This document shows positions 26,214 to 36,524 of a DNA stretch of 37,676 nt, one piece after another. Position 1 is the first letter of the stretch. Each line of letters starts with the position of its first letter. The position numbers and the translations under genes are program-made. The notes beneath the pieces were generated by a model, which was given only the letters and a program-made list of their open reading frames with translations, searched no databases and was not told where the DNA came from. Origin of the DNA: Streptococcus pseudopneumoniae (lineage in GTDB: Bacteria; Bacillota; Bacilli; Lactobacillales; Streptococcaceae). The DNA lies in the NCBI RefSeq assembly GCF_001074975.1, contig NZ_JUUO01000141.1:1-37676 (forward strand). Direction: 5' to 3'.

Positions 26214-27454
26214 TGGAGTTCTTTCAACAGCTTCCTCATTTAGAGCCATATGGTAATCCTCAGTATTTTGTCTATGTGATTGCTGCAACCTTGCCCATCT
26301 TTATCGGTCTCTTTTTCAAGAAACGATTCGCCTGGTATGAAGTACCAGTTAGTTTCTTCTTCATCGTCACTATGTTGGTAGGTGGGAAGACTAATCAATT
26401 GGCTGCCTTGGGTATTTATCTGTGCTGGGAAATATTGCTCCTGCTTTTCTACAAGCACTATCGAAAAAGCAAGGATGGCAAGTGGGTCTTCTACTTAGTT
26501 AGTTTTCTGTCCCTCCTTCCGATTATCTTTGTCAAGGTGCAGCCAGCTATCAATGGAACGCAGTCTTTGCTTGGGTTCTTGGGAATTTCGTACCTGACTT
26601 TTCGTTCGGTTGGGATTATCATCGAGTTGAGAGATGGAGTGATTAAGGATTTCGCCTTCTGGGAATTCCTCCGTTTCCTTCTCTTCATGCCGACCTTTTC
26701 AAGTGGCCCAATCGATCGCTTTAAGCGTTTTAATGAAAATTATCAGACCATTCCTGAGCGAGATGAGTTGATGGATATGCTGGAAGAGGCTATCAAGTAT
26801 ATCATGCTTGGCTTTCTATATAAGTTTATTCTGGCTCACATTTTAGGAGAGATTTTATTACCTCCTCTGAAGAATCTAGCTTTGCAGTCAGGTGGTTTCT
26901 TTAACCTCTATGCCTTGGCAGTTATGTATATCTTTGGTCTGGAGCTTTTCTTTGATTTTGCAGGTTACTCTATGTTTGCTTTAGCCATTTCAAACTTGAT
27001 GGGTATTCATAGTCCAATTAACTTCAACAAGCCTTTTTTGTCAAGGGATTTAAAGGAGTTTTGGAATCGTTGGCACATGAGCCTTTCTTTCTGGTTCCGT
27101 GACTTTGTCTTTATGCGAATGGTGATGGTGTTAACCAGAAAGAGAGTCTTTAAAAATCGTAATGTAACCTCAAGTGTGGCCTACATTGTAAATATGCTGA
27201 TTATGGGATTTTGGCACGGTGTGACCTGGTACTATATCGCCTATGGACTCTTTCATGGATTAGGCTTGGTAATTAATGACGCTTGGATTCGCAAGAAAAA
27301 AACACTCAATAAGGAACGTAAAACAGCGGGGAAAGCTGCTCTACCTGAGAATCGTTGGATTCAGTTGCTTGGCATGGTGGTTACCTTCCATGTCGTCATG
27401 CTATCATTCTTAATCTTTTCTGGATTTTTGAATGATTTATGGTTTAAAAAATAA
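26210..27454 (+). CDS. dltB: D-alanyl transfer protein DltB (MBOAT)
   Basis: 414 residues with about eleven hydrophobic segments; membrane-bound O-acyltransferase. The MBOAT core [20 protein letters not shown] and the catalytic-His segment [15 protein letters not shown] are present. It moves D-alanine from DltC across or at the membrane. The ATG at 26210 overlaps the dltA stop (ATGA), implying coupling; a second ATG follows at 26213. Confidence 0.96.
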   Translation: MMEFFQQLPHLEPYGNPQYFVYVIAATLPIFIGLFFKKRFAWYEVPVSFFFIVTMLVGGKTNQLAALGIYLCWEILLLLFYKHYRKSKDGKWVFYLVSFLSLLPIIFVKVQPAINGTQSLLGFLGISYLTFRSVGIIIELRDGVIKDFAFWEFLRFLLFMPTFSSGPIDRFKRFNENYQTIPERDELMDMLEEAIKYIMLGFLYKFILAHILGEILLPPLKNLALQSGGFFNLYALAVMYIFGLELFFDFAGYSMFALAISNLMGIHSPINFNKPFLSRDLKEFWNRWHMSLSFWFRDFVFMRMVMVLTRKRVFKNRNVTSSVAYIVNMLIMGFWHGVTWYYIAYGLFHGLGLVINDAWIRKKKTLNKERKTAGKAALPENRWIQLLGMVVTFHVVMLSFLIFSGFLNDLWFKK

Positions 27455-27464
27455 AAGGAAATAA

Positions 27465-28968
<1,504 letters not shown>

Positions 28969-28980
28969 ATTATAATATAG

Positions 28981-29030
28981 AAGAGTTCAAGAATGAAACT
29001 AGTTTTCACGTTTCCCTTGACTCTTTTTTT
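28981..29030 (+). terminator. dlt operon terminator
   Basis: AAGAGTTCAAG near 28981 pairs imperfectly with CTTGACTCTT near 29016-29025, with inner GAAAC/GTTTC, followed by T7. Its 3' arm also supplies the -35 of the adc promoter. Confidence 0.75.
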
Positions 29031-29055
29031 GGTTGTGATATAATTAACCAGTAAA
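29017..29055 (+). promoter_or_regulatory. adc operon promoter with AdcR operator
   Basis: TTGACT (29017-29022), 16 nt, TATAAT (29039-29044). TTAACCAGTAAA (29044-29055) matches the AdcR motif TTAACYRGTTAA closely and overlaps the transcription start; zinc-bound AdcR would repress here. The -35 lies in the dlt terminator arm, so the two operons are packed back to back. Confidence 0.75.
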
Positions 29056-29084
29056 TAATTTTTCAAAGAATAGTATTTTTCTCT

Positions 29085-29189
29085 TATACTCAATGAAAAT
29101 CAAAGAGCAAACTAGGAAACTAACCGCAGGCTGTACTTGAGTACGGCAAGGCGACGTTGACGTGGTTTGAAGAGATTTTAGAAGAGTAT
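29085..29189 (+). repeat. BOX element (A-C type) in the adc leader
   Basis: Begins TATACTCAATGAAAATCAAA and ends GAAGAGATTTTAGAAGAGTAT, the boxA and boxC ends of pneumococcal BOX repeats, about 105 bp with no complete boxB. It lies between the adc promoter and adcR, so it is transcribed as part of the 5' leader. Confidence 0.9.
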
Positions 29190-29224
29190 TAAAAAAGAAA
29201 AGTCCAAAAGGAAAGGAGTAACAC

Positions 29225-29665
29225 ATGAGACAGCTTGCGCAGGAAATTGATACTTTTTTGAATGAGGTTATCTTGAAATCTGAAAATCAGCATGAAATCC
29301 TAATAGGTCATTGCACTAGCGAGGTGGCCCTGACCAATACCCAGGAGCATATCCTCATGCTCTTGTCAGAGGAATCTTTAACAAACTCTGAATTGGCGCG
29401 TCGCCTCAATGTCAGTCAGGCAGCAGTTACCAAGGCCATTAAGTCTTTGGTCAAGGAAGGGATGTTGGAAACATCTAAAGATCCAAAGGATGCGCGTGTG
29501 ATTTTTTATCAGTTGACTGATTTGGCTCGTCCAATCGCTGAGGAGCATCATCATCACCATGAGCATACACTTTTAACCTATGAACAAGTGGCGACTCAGT
29601 TTACTCCAAGTGAACAAAAAGTGATTCAGCGGTTTTTGACTGCTTTAGTAGGAGAAATCAAATAA
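29225..29665 (+). CDS. adcR: Zinc-responsive repressor AdcR
   Basis: 146 residues, MarR family. The winged HTH is [20 protein letters not shown] with wing [16 protein letters not shown]. Zinc ligands are plausible in [13 protein letters not shown] and the EEHHHHHEH cluster at about 105-113. With zinc it represses the adc operon and other zinc-uptake genes. A strong AAGGAAAGGAG site precedes the ATG. Its stop overlaps adcC's start. Confidence 0.95.
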   Translation: MRQLAQEIDTFLNEVILKSENQHEILIGHCTSEVALTNTQEHILMLLSEESLTNSELARRLNVSQAAVTKAIKSLVKEGMLETSKDPKDARVIFYQLTDLARPIAEEHHHHHEHTLLTYEQVATQFTPSEQKVIQRFLTALVGEIK

Positions 29666-30369
29666 TGAGATATATTACGGTAGAGGATTTATCCTTCTAT
29701 TATGATAAGGAGCCCGTTCTTGAACATATCAATTATAGTGTTGATAGTGGGGAATTTGTTACCTTGACAGGGGAAAATGGGGCAGCTAAGACGACACTGA
29801 TCAAGGCTAGTCTTGGAATCCTTCAGCCACGCATTGGCAAGGTGACCATTTCAAAGACAAATACGCAGGGTAAGAAATTGAGAATAGCTTATCTTCCTCA
29901 ACAGATTGCCAGTTTTAATGCTGGTTTTCCAAGTACGGTTTATGAATTTGTCAAGTCGGGTCGCTATCCGCGAAAGGGTTGGTTCCGTCGCTTGAATGCT
30001 CATGATGAGGAGCATATCAAGGCTAGTCTGGAGTCAGTTGGTATGTGGGAACATCGAGACAAACGCTTGGGTTCTCTTTCTGGTGGACAAAAGCAGCGAG
30101 CGGTTATCGCGCGTATGTTTGCTTCTGACCCAGATGTGTTTATCCTAGATGAGCCGACAACGGGGATGGATGCAGGAAGTAAAAATGAATTTTACGAACT
30201 CATGCACCACAGCGCCCATCATCATGGCAAGGCTGTTTTGATGATTACTCATGACCCTGAAGAAGTTAAGGATTATGCGGACCGCAATATCCATCTAGTG
30301 CGAAACCAAGACTCGCCATGGCGTTGTTTCAACGTTCATGAGAATGATCAGGAGGTGGGCCATGCTTAG
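29665..30369 (+). CDS. adcC: Zinc ABC transporter ATP-binding protein AdcC
   Basis: 234 residues. ABC signature [18 protein letters not shown], Walker [14 protein letters not shown] and switch His in MITHDPEE are standard. Walker A reads GENGAAKTT: the usual G-x-G-K step is A-A-K; I recall the same reading in pneumococcal AdcC, so it is probably native. It powers AdcB-mediated zinc import. The start overlaps adcR (ATGA) and the end overlaps adcB by 8 bp. Confidence 0.95.
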   Translation: MRYITVEDLSFYYDKEPVLEHINYSVDSGEFVTLTGENGAAKTTLIKASLGILQPRIGKVTISKTNTQGKKLRIAYLPQQIASFNAGFPSTVYEFVKSGRYPRKGWFRRLNAHDEEHIKASLESVGMWEHRDKRLGSLSGGQKQRAVIARMFASDPDVFILDEPTTGMDAGSKNEFYELMHHSAHHHGKAVLMITHDPEEVKDYADRNIHLVRNQDSPWRCFNVHENDQEVGHA

Positions 30370-31168
30370 TTTATTATCTTATGACTTTATGCAGCGTGCC
30401 TTTCTGGCCGTTATTGCCATGAGTCTTTTCTCACCGGTATTGGGGACCTTCCTTATCTTGCGCCGTCAGAGTTTGATGAGTGATACCCTCAGCCACGTCT
30501 CGCTTTCGGGTGTAGCTTTTGGTCTGGTCCTAGGGATTTCTCCGACTATTTCCACTATTGCTATTGTCTTGATTGCGGCAGTCTTTCTGGAGTATCTCCG
30601 TACGGTTTATAAGAGCTTTATGGAAATCGGGACAGCTATCCTCATGTCGACAGGTCTGGCTGTTTCTCTGATTGTCATGAGCAGGGGTAAAAGCTCTAGT
30701 TCTATGAGTTTGGACCAGTATCTTTTTGGTTCCATCGTGACGATCAGCGAAGAGCAGGTTATTTCCCTCTTTGTCATTGCGGCGGTTGTCTTGATTTTGA
30801 CCTTCCTCTTCCTTCGTCCGATGTACATTTTGACCTTTGATGAGGATACGGCCTTTGTGGATGGCTTGCCCGTTCGTACCATGTCCATTCTTTTTAACAT
30901 GGTGACGGGGGTGGCCATTGCCCTTATGATTCCAGCTGCGGGAGCTCTTCTGGTATCGACCATTATGGTCTTGCCAGCTAGTATTGCCCTGCGTCTGGGG
31001 AAAAACTTTAAATCGGTTATGCTGCTTGCCAGTGCTATTGGATTTTTAGGAATGGTAGCAGGACTTTACATTTCCTACTATGCAGAAACACCTGCAAGCG
31101 CAAGTATTACCATTATTTTTGTAACTGTTTTCTTGCTAATTAGTTTAGTAAGACGTTTTATCAAATAG
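30362..31168 (+). CDS. adcB: Zinc ABC transporter permease AdcB
   Basis: 268 residues, ABC-3 (metal) permease family, about eight hydrophobic helices. Recognisable are [20 protein letters not shown] near the N-terminus and the central [12 protein letters not shown] loop. The start at 30362 ([14 protein letters not shown]) has GGAGGTGGG upstream; an in-frame ATG at 30338 lies within adcC. It is the channel of the AdcABC zinc importer. Confidence 0.95.
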   Translation: MLSLLSYDFMQRAFLAVIAMSLFSPVLGTFLILRRQSLMSDTLSHVSLSGVAFGLVLGISPTISTIAIVLIAAVFLEYLRTVYKSFMEIGTAILMSTGLAVSLIVMSRGKSSSSMSLDQYLFGSIVTISEEQVISLFVIAAVVLILTFLFLRPMYILTFDEDTAFVDGLPVRTMSILFNMVTGVAIALMIPAAGALLVSTIMVLPASIALRLGKNFKSVMLLASAIGFLGMVAGLYISYYAETPASASITIIFVTVFLLISLVRRFIK

Positions 31169-31177
31169 GAGACCAAC

Positions 31178-32683
31178 ATGAAAAAAATTAGCTTATTGCT
31201 AGCCAGTCTGTGTGCCTTGTTTTTAGGGGCTTGTTCCAATCAAAAGCAGGCAGATGGCAAACTAAATATTGTGACAACCTTTTACCCTGTCTATGAATTT
31301 ACCAAGCAAGTCGCAGGAGATACTGCTAATGTAGAACTCCTCATCGGTGCTGGTACAGAACCCCATGAATATGAACCATCTGCCAAGGCAGTTGCCAAAA
31401 TCCAAGATGCAGATACCTTCGTTTATGAAAATGAAAACATGGAAACATGGGTCCCTAAATTGCTAGATACTTTGGATAAGAAAAAGGTGAAAACCATCAA
31501 GGCGACAGGCGATATGTTGCTCTTGCCAGGTGGTGAGGAAGAAGAGGGAGAGCATGACCATGGAGAAGAAGGCCATCACCATGAGTTTGATCCCCATGTT
31601 TGGTTATCACCAGTTCGCGCCATCAAACTTGTAGAGCACATCCGTGATAGCTTGTCAGCAGATTACCCTGATAAAAAAGAGACCTTTGAAAAGAATGCAG
31701 CTGCCTATATCGAAAAATTGCAAGCCTTGGATAAGGCTTATGCAGAAGGCTTGTCTCAAGCCAAACAAAAGAGCTTTGTGACTCAACACGCAGCCTTTAA
31801 CTATCTTGCCTTGGACTATGGACTCAAACAAGTCGCGATCTCAGGCCTTTCTCCAGATGCAGAGCCATCAGCTGCTCGCTTGGCAGAATTGACAGAGTAC
31901 GTCAAGAAAAATAAAATTGCCTATATCTACTTTGAAGAAAATGCCTCACAAGCTCTTGCTAACACACTTTCAAAAGAAGCAGGTGTTAAAACAGATGTCC
32001 TCAATCCTTTGGAAAGTCTGACAGAAGAGGACACCAAGGCTGGGGAAAACTACATTTCCGTGATGGAGAAAAACCTCAAGGCTCTAAAACAAACAACAGA
32101 CCAAGAAGGTCCAGCAATTGAGCCTGAAAAGGCAGAGGATAGCAAGACAGTCCAAAATGGTTACTTTGAGGATGCAGACGTCAAGGACCGTACCTTGAGT
32201 GACTATGCAGGTAACTGGCAATCAGTTTATCCTTTCCTTGAAGACGGTACTTTTGATCAGGTCTTTGACTACAAGGCTAAGTTGACTGGTAAGATGACTC
32301 AGGCTGAGTACAAGGCCTACTATACAAAAGGCTATCAGACAGATGTGACTAAGATTAACATCACTGATAACACTATGGAATTTGTTCAAGGTGGACAAAG
32401 CAAGAAATTCACCTACAAGTATGTCGGCAAGAAAACCTTGACTTATAAGAAAGGCAATCGTGGTGTGCGCTTCCTCTTTGAAGCGACAGATGCGGATGCT
32501 GGACAGTTCAAGTATGTTCAGTTTAGTGACCACAATATCGCCCCAGTTAAGGCAGAACATTTCCATATCTTCTTTGGAGGCACAAGCCAAGAAGCCCTCT
32601 TTGAAGAAATGTATAACTGGCCAACCTACTATCCAGATAACCTATCTGGCCAAGAAATCGCCCAAGAAATGTTGGCACATTGA
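31178..32683 (+). CDS. adcA: Zinc-binding lipoprotein AdcA with ZinT domain
   Basis: 501 residues, lipobox LGAC (Cys19). The ZnuA-like N-terminal domain (about 30-310) contains metal-ligand His residues in AGTEPHEYEPSA, FDPHVWLSPVR and VTQHAAFNYLALDYG, and an acidic His-rich loop (EEEGEHDHGEEGHHHEF). The C-terminal 180 residues are a ZinT domain (NGYFEDADVKDRTLSDYAGN to the His-rich KAEHFHIFFGG). The two-domain form is standard in mitis-group streptococci. It captures extracellular zinc for AdcBC. Confidence 0.96.
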   Translation: MKKISLLLASLCALFLGACSNQKQADGKLNIVTTFYPVYEFTKQVAGDTANVELLIGAGTEPHEYEPSAKAVAKIQDADTFVYENENMETWVPKLLDTLDKKKVKTIKATGDMLLLPGGEEEEGEHDHGEEGHHHEFDPHVWLSPVRAIKLVEHIRDSLSADYPDKKETFEKNAAAYIEKLQALDKAYAEGLSQAKQKSFVTQHAAFNYLALDYGLKQVAISGLSPDAEPSAARLAELTEYVKKNKIAYIYFEENASQALANTLSKEAGVKTDVLNPLESLTEEDTKAGENYISVMEKNLKALKQTTDQEGPAIEPEKAEDSKTVQNGYFEDADVKDRTLSDYAGNWQSVYPFLEDGTFDQVFDYKAKLTGKMTQAEYKAYYTKGYQTDVTKINITDNTMEFVQGGQSKKFTYKYVGKKTLTYKKGNRGVRFLFEATDADAGQFKYVQFSDHNIAPVKAEHFHIFFGGTSQEALFEEMYNWPTYYPDNLSGQEIAQEMLAH

Positions 32684-32690
32684 TGAGAAG

Positions 32691-32723
32691 AAAAGGATAG
32701 CTGTGTATGAAGCTATCCTTTTT
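32691..32723 (+). terminator. adcRCBA terminator
   Basis: AAAAGGATAGCT (32691-32702) pairs with AGCTATCCTTTTT (32711-32723). Confidence 0.88.
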
Positions 32724-32788
32724 AGGTATAAAATAGATGGTTAACTTTATTATAGACCTTTAAGAACTTGAAAAAATGAATAAAACTC

Positions 32789-32886
32789 TTGAAATATCGG
32801 GACCTGTATGTTAGAATGATTTTAATGGATAAGGTTCATTAGAACACCAAAGCCCTTAACTATGGCCGTAGTTAAGGGCTTTTTTG
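32789..32886 (+). ncRNA. Type I antitoxin RNA, copy 1
   Basis: Promoter TTGAAA (32789-32794), 17 nt, TAGAAT (32812-32817) with TG one base before. Transcript about 32824 to the terminator AGCCCTTAACTA/TAGTTAAGGGCT (32851-32880) plus T6. It carries GGATAAGGTTCATTAG (32827-32842), a near-exact direct repeat of the sequence opposite the toxin start (33019-33034), so it can pair with the toxin mRNA at its ribosome site and at the shared terminator, as RNA II does in Fst/par systems. Confidence 0.75.
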
Positions 32887-32932
32887 ACGTATCTTAGAGA
32901 TTTAACGGGTGTTGATAGGCTAGTCACTCGGT

Positions 32933-33031
32933 CTACTTCTTACCATCTAGCCATTTGCAGACGAAATACAAGATAATTCCTGCGATGACGTCCGCTATAA
33001 TAGTAAGAGCAAGCTCTGGGATAAGGCTCAT
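32933..33031 (-). CDS. Fst-like type I toxin peptide, copy 1
   Basis: 32 residues: MSLIPELALTIIADVI is followed by a hydrophobic stretch ending YFVCKWLDGKK. One membrane helix and a charged tail with a Trp-Leu-Asp ending are typical of Fst/Ldr-superfamily toxins, which damage the membrane when overproduced. GAGGTG precedes the ATG. Promoter on the minus strand: TTGATG (33118-33113), 17 nt, TATACT (33095-33090). The leader has a palindrome (33069-33081, ATCGGTAACCGAT) near its 5' end that may delay translation. Confidence 0.8.
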   Translation of the reverse strand: MSLIPELALTIIADVIAGIILYFVCKWLDGKK

Positions 33032-33131
33032 TAGTTTCACCTCTTCTCACGAACCGTAAGGAACGTAATCGGTAACCGATGACAAAAATAGTATATCACA
33101 TCAAATTTAGATCATCAACCTTGCTTAATGC

Positions 33132-33229
33132 TTGAAATATCGGGGCTTGTATGTTAGAATTAACTCAATGGATGAGGTTCATTAGAACACCAAAGCCCCT
33201 AACTATTGCCGTAGTTAAGGGCTTTTTTG
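33132..33229 (+). ncRNA. Type I antitoxin RNA, copy 2
   Basis: Promoter TTGAAA (33132-33137), 17 nt, TAGAAT (33155-33160). The terminator stem AGCCCCTAACTA/TAGTTAAGGGCT (33194-33222) has one mismatch; T6 follows. GGATGAGGTTCATTAG (33170-33185) mirrors the copy-2 toxin start region (33362-33377). The A-to-G change in the repeat (GGATA to GGATG) is shared with its own toxin, not with copy 1. Confidence 0.75.
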
Positions 33230-33275
33230 ACGTATCTTAAAGATTTAACAGGTGTTGATAGGCTAGTCACTCGGT

Positions 33276-33374
33276 CTACTTCTTACCATCTAGCCATTTG
33301 CAAACGAAATACAAGATAATTCCTGCTATAACGTCTGCCATAATAGTAAGAATGAGCTCAGGGATGAGATTCAT
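33276..33374 (-). CDS. Fst-like type I toxin peptide, copy 2
   Basis: 32 residues, MNLIPELILTIMADVI then the same C-terminus as copy 1; it differs at residues 2, 8 and 12 only. GGAGGTG precedes the ATG (a stronger site than copy 1). Promoter: CATCAA (33456-33461) and AGTATA (33433-33438) read on the minus strand as TTGATG-17-TATACT. The same leader palindrome is present. Confidence 0.8.
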   Translation of the reverse strand: MNLIPELILTIMADVIAGIILYFVCKWLDGKK

Positions 33375-33485
33375 TAGTTTCACCTCCTCTCACGAACCGT
33401 AAGGAACGTAATCGGTAACCGATGACAAAAATAGTATATCACACTAAATTCGTATCATCAACCTTGCTTAATGCTTGAAATATCG

Positions 33486-33686
33486 TATCTAGGCGAAAAA
33501 GTCTTTGCAATCAGAAAAACGCATAATATCAGGTGCGCAAAAACCTTGAGACTATGCGTTTTATTGTGGGAAGATTTACTCCATTTTCTCCTGAAATTGG
33601 GTATTTGCCCAGCCTTCGTTTTTGGGGTTGCTGAGAAAATAATGTTATGTGGTGAGTATTTGTATATAGGTCAGCAAACAAAACTA
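33486..33686. other. Intergenic segment with a long imperfect hairpin
   Basis: No gene recognised. AAAACGCATA (about 33518-33527) and TATGCGTTTT (about 33553-33562) are inverted, with partly pairing ATCAGG/CCTTGA inside; it resembles a free-standing terminator or small repeat. A nominal plus-strand frame (33471-33743) begins in the repeat joint, lacks a ribosome site and runs into the BOX, so I do not call it. Confidence 0.4.
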
Positions 33687-33863
33687 ATACTCTTTGAAAA
33701 TCTCTTCAAATCATGTCAGCTTCGCCTTGCCGTGTATATGTGACTGACTTCGTCAGTCTTATCTACAACCTCAAAACAGTGTTTCGAGCTGACTTGATCA
33801 ATTTTCAAATCTGTACTTTGAGCAACCTGAGATTAGCTTCCTATTTGATTTTCATTGAGTATA
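33687..33863 (-). repeat. BOX element (with boxB), minus orientation
   Basis: Reverse-oriented BOX: starts ATACTCTTTGAAAATCTCTT and ends TTTTCATTGAGTATA. Internal repeats GTGACTGACTTCGTCAG and ACCTCAAAACAGTGTTT mark boxB/C units. It lies just past the acid phosphatase stop. Confidence 0.88.
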
Positions 33864-33895
33864 ACTTTATCTTATGTAGAATTAGCTTATTTGTT

Positions 33896-34753
33896 TTATT
33901 TATCAAAACCTTGCAAGGCTTTTTGGCGTTCTTCTACTTGACCTTTAGCATCTAGTTTGTTACCACCGTATACAGCTGATTCCCATGACCCGTACATTGG
34001 ATTTGGGAAGATGATGAATTTTTCACCGAATTCTTTTTGTAATTCTTCAAGTTGTTTATCACGGTCAGATTCAGAAGTCTTAGAAAAATCTGCAAAGTCT
34101 ACGAGGTTATCACCAAATAATAAGATAAGATTTGTTTTTTCTTGAACTTTTTGGCGACGCCCCTCTTTGGATTTTACACCACTTTCTAAGAACATGAGAT
34201 GATCACGTCCTTGAACGGGAATTCCTTCACTTTCTAGATTTTTAATGGTAGCATCTACTTGATTAGCTGAGCGATCAGAAATATAGTAGATTTGGACACC
34301 GTTTTGATCGGCAAACTGAAGAAAATCTTTAGCACCTGGGACGGCTTTCGCTGCAGCTTTTTGAACCCAAACATCCCAATTTTCGGGTGTGAATGCTGTA
34401 CCATCTTTGACATTTTGTACTTGATAAGGGCTATTATCTAGGACAGTTTCATCCAAGTCTAAAACGATAGAGTAAGGTTTGTCTGATTCTGTTTTGAGCA
34501 ATTCCTTTAGGTGATTTGTTGCAACGTTATAACCCTGTATGTATAAAGCTTTAGTTTCAGCTGATTTTTGATACCAAAGAGTTGACATAGTGTTTTCTCG
34601 TGACCGTAGTTGGTCATATGTCATTGTAATTTGATTATCAGATGAGCTATTATTGCTTGTCTGTGTTTCTGTAGACTTTGTTGCACAACTAGCCAATAAG
34701 ACGACAGAAGCAAGTGCAGAAAGGATTGTAACAGTAGTTTTTGCTGTTTTCAT
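33896..34753 (-). CDS. Lipoprotein e(P4)-family acid phosphatase / 5'-nucleotidase
   Basis: 285 residues from the ATG at 34753 (MKTAKTTVTILSALAS), chosen because AGGAGAT lies upstream; the frame is open further but without a site. Lipobox LASC (Cys24). HAD-class DDDD phosphatase: IVLDLDETVLDN holds the nucleophile Asp and acid/base Asp, YISDRSANQVD the second motif, and LLFGDNLVDFADF the metal Asp. YKSAE-type residues in TLWYQKSAETKALYIQGYN match the e(P4)/LppC group. It releases phosphate or nucleosides from nucleotides at the cell surface (for example NMN to nicotinamide riboside in Haemophilus). Substrate here not established. Confidence 0.9.
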   Translation of the reverse strand: MKTAKTTVTILSALASVVLLASCATKSTETQTSNNSSSDNQITMTYDQLRSRENTMSTLWYQKSAETKALYIQGYNVATNHLKELLKTESDKPYSIVLDLDETVLDNSPYQVQNVKDGTAFTPENWDVWVQKAAAKAVPGAKDFLQFADQNGVQIYYISDRSANQVDATIKNLESEGIPVQGRDHLMFLESGVKSKEGRRQKVQEKTNLILLFGDNLVDFADFSKTSESDRDKQLEELQKEFGEKFIIFPNPMYGSWESAVYGGNKLDAKGQVEERQKALQGFDK

Positions 34754-34999
34754 GAAATATCTCCTATTCATTAATTTCAATAAATAGTATAGCACGAGGG
34801 AAAAGTTAAGGCAAGTTATTCTCTGAATATGGATGAAGATTCTATAGAAGATAATGTAATGAAAAAAAAAGCGATTACTAACTTGAAATGTAGTTTCACC
34901 TCTAATTATTGACATTTCAGGAAAAATCGCAGTAAAAACTGTACAGCCTTCTTTAAATGTGCTACAATACAGGAAAAAATAATGATGGAGGTCGCAATA

Positions 35000-35899
35000 A
35001 TGGCAACATTTTTGATGATTTTTGTGGTGGTTTGTGTGCTCCTATTGGTGATAGTCACACTGAGTACAGTTTATGTGGTTCGTCAGCAGTCGGTGGCGAT
35101 TATTGAACGCTTTGGGAAATACCAAAAGGTTGCCAATAGCGGTATTCATATTCGCTTGCCTTTTGGGATTGACTCGATTGCAGCGCGGATTCAGTTGCGC
35201 TTGTTGCAAAGTGATATTGTGGTTGAGACTAAGACCAAGGACAATGTGTTCGTTATGATGAATGTAGCGACTCAGTATCGTGTCAATGAGCAGAGCGTGA
35301 CAGATGCCTACTATAAACTCATGCGTCCAGAATCTCAGATTAAATCTTATATTGAAGACGCCCTTCGCTCTTCTGTTCCCAAATTAACCTTGGATGAATT
35401 GTTTGAGAAAAAAGATGAGATTGCCCTTGAAGTTCAACACCAAGTAGCAGAAGAAATGACTACTTACGGGTACATTATTGTGAAAACTTTGATTACAAAG
35501 GTCGAACCAGATGCAGAAGTTAAGCAATCCATGAATGAAATCAATGCGGCGCAACGTAAGCGGGTAGCAGCGCAAGAATTGGCGGAAGCAGACAAGATTA
35601 AAATCGTTACTGCAGCTGAAGCCGAAGCAGAAAAGGACCGCCTTCATGGTGTGGGGATTGCCCAACAACGTAAGGCCATTGTGGATGGATTGGCAGAGTC
35701 TATCACAGAACTCAAGGAAGCCAATGTTGGCATGACAGAAGAGCAAATCATGTCCATACTCTTGACCAACCAGTATTTAGACACTTTGAATACCTTTGCT
35801 TCTAAAGGCAATCAAACCATTTTTCTACCAAATACGCCAAATGGTGTGGATGATATCCGTACCCAAATCTTGTCAGCCCTCCGCGCTGAGAAGAAATAA
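35000..35899 (+). CDS. SPFH/band 7 (stomatin-like) membrane protein
   Basis: 299 residues from the ATG at 35000 (MATFLMIFVVVCV), 8 nt after GGAGG; the in-frame ATG at 34982 has no site. One N-terminal membrane helix is followed by the band 7 domain (VRQQSVAIIERFGKYQKVAN, FVMMNVATQYRVNEQSVTDA, LRSSVPKLTLDELFEKKDEI), then a long Ala/Glu-rich coiled coil (QRKRVAAQELAEADKIKIVT). Such proteins form membrane microdomain oligomers; some bind proteases. No NfeD partner is adjacent. A terminator follows at once, so it is monocistronic. Confidence 0.9.
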   Translation: MATFLMIFVVVCVLLLVIVTLSTVYVVRQQSVAIIERFGKYQKVANSGIHIRLPFGIDSIAARIQLRLLQSDIVVETKTKDNVFVMMNVATQYRVNEQSVTDAYYKLMRPESQIKSYIEDALRSSVPKLTLDELFEKKDEIALEVQHQVAEEMTTYGYIIVKTLITKVEPDAEVKQSMNEINAAQRKRVAAQELAEADKIKIVTAAEAEAEKDRLHGVGIAQQRKAIVDGLAESITELKEANVGMTEEQIMSILLTNQYLDTLNTFASKGNQTIFLPNTPNGVDDIRTQILSALRAEKK

Positions 35900-35905
35900 T
35901 AGACT

Positions 35906-35933
35906 AAAGAGCTTGGCAACAGGCTCTTTTTAT
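35906..35933 (+). terminator. SPFH gene terminator
   Basis: AAAGAGCTTG/CAGGCTCTTT hairpin followed by T-rich sequence. Confidence 0.8.
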
Positions 35934-35935
35934 TT

Positions 35936-36039
35936 TATACTCTTCTAAAATCTCTTCAAACCACGTCAGCTTCACCTTGCCGTACTCAAGTATAGCTTGC
36001 AGCTAGCTTCCTAGTTTTCTCTTTGATTTTAATTGATTA
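35936..36039 (-). repeat. BOX element (A-C type), degenerate, minus orientation
   Basis: Starts TATACTCTTCTAAAATCTCT, contains CGTCAGCTTCACCTTGCCG, and ends in a drifted boxA end (GATTTTAATTGATTA). About 104 bp, no boxB. Confidence 0.8.
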
Positions 36040-36524
36040 TTAATTCAAGAAATATAGAAATATTTATACAAATTAATTTATAAGTATAAGAGGTTTTATG
36101 AATATACTGAAATTGATAACTATTAATTTAAAAATTTTGTGCATATGAGCGATTTCTTATATAATAAATATACATATATAATGAATATTCAGAGAGGTGG
36201 TTTTTGCGCTCGTGTAAGATTTGACCTTGTTTCTTGAAAATTACAGTTTGTATGAACATAGAGTGATTTTCAGACTTTTCCACAGATTTGTAAGAATGGG
36301 AACATCTCATTAACCTTGGAGCTAATAGACAACTGAGAGTGAAACGGTTCCTAAAAATTGGGTAATTCACAGGAGTTATCAACAACTTGTGGATAATCAT
36401 GGGGATATATCTGTTTGATTATCGCTAAATGGAGTTTATAGATCCTTCTTTTTGAATTGAGAGTCTATTCCATGTAGCAAATTAAAGGGAGAAGTACGAT
36501 AGTCTTTGTAAACAATACTGTTTC
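36040..36524. other. Gene-free region with DnaA-box group 1
   Basis: No ORF with a ribosome site. Three DnaA-box-like 9-mers lie within 121 bp: TTTTCCACA (36276-36284), TTATCAACA (36376-36384) and a perfect box on the minus strand, TGTGGATAA (36388-36396). The last two are only 3 bp apart and face each other. Surrounding DNA is AT-rich. Confidence 0.6.

Larger units (their letters stand above)
32788..33485. repeat. Two tandem 343-bp repeat units (toxin/antitoxin duplication)
   Basis: CTTGAAATATCG occurs at 32788, 33131 and 33474, exactly 343 bp apart. The first two begin full units containing an antisense RNA promoter, a terminator, a minus-strand toxin ORF and its promoter; the third is only the 12-bp start of a unit, which marks the duplication joint. 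The units are nearly identical with scattered differences. Confidence 0.9.

Noticed and set aside
32933..33374. The two small peptides as bacteriocins
   Set aside because: No leader peptide, immunity or transport genes; the antisense promoter, shared repeats and terminator layout fit type I toxins better.
33471..33743. 90-codon plus-strand ORF between the toxin repeats and the BOX
   Set aside because: It starts in the repeat joint, lacks a ribosome site and its end lies inside a BOX element.
36128..36400. 90-codon minus-strand ORF across the DnaA-box region
   Set aside because: No ribosome site or domain; its composition reflects AT-rich intergenic DNA.
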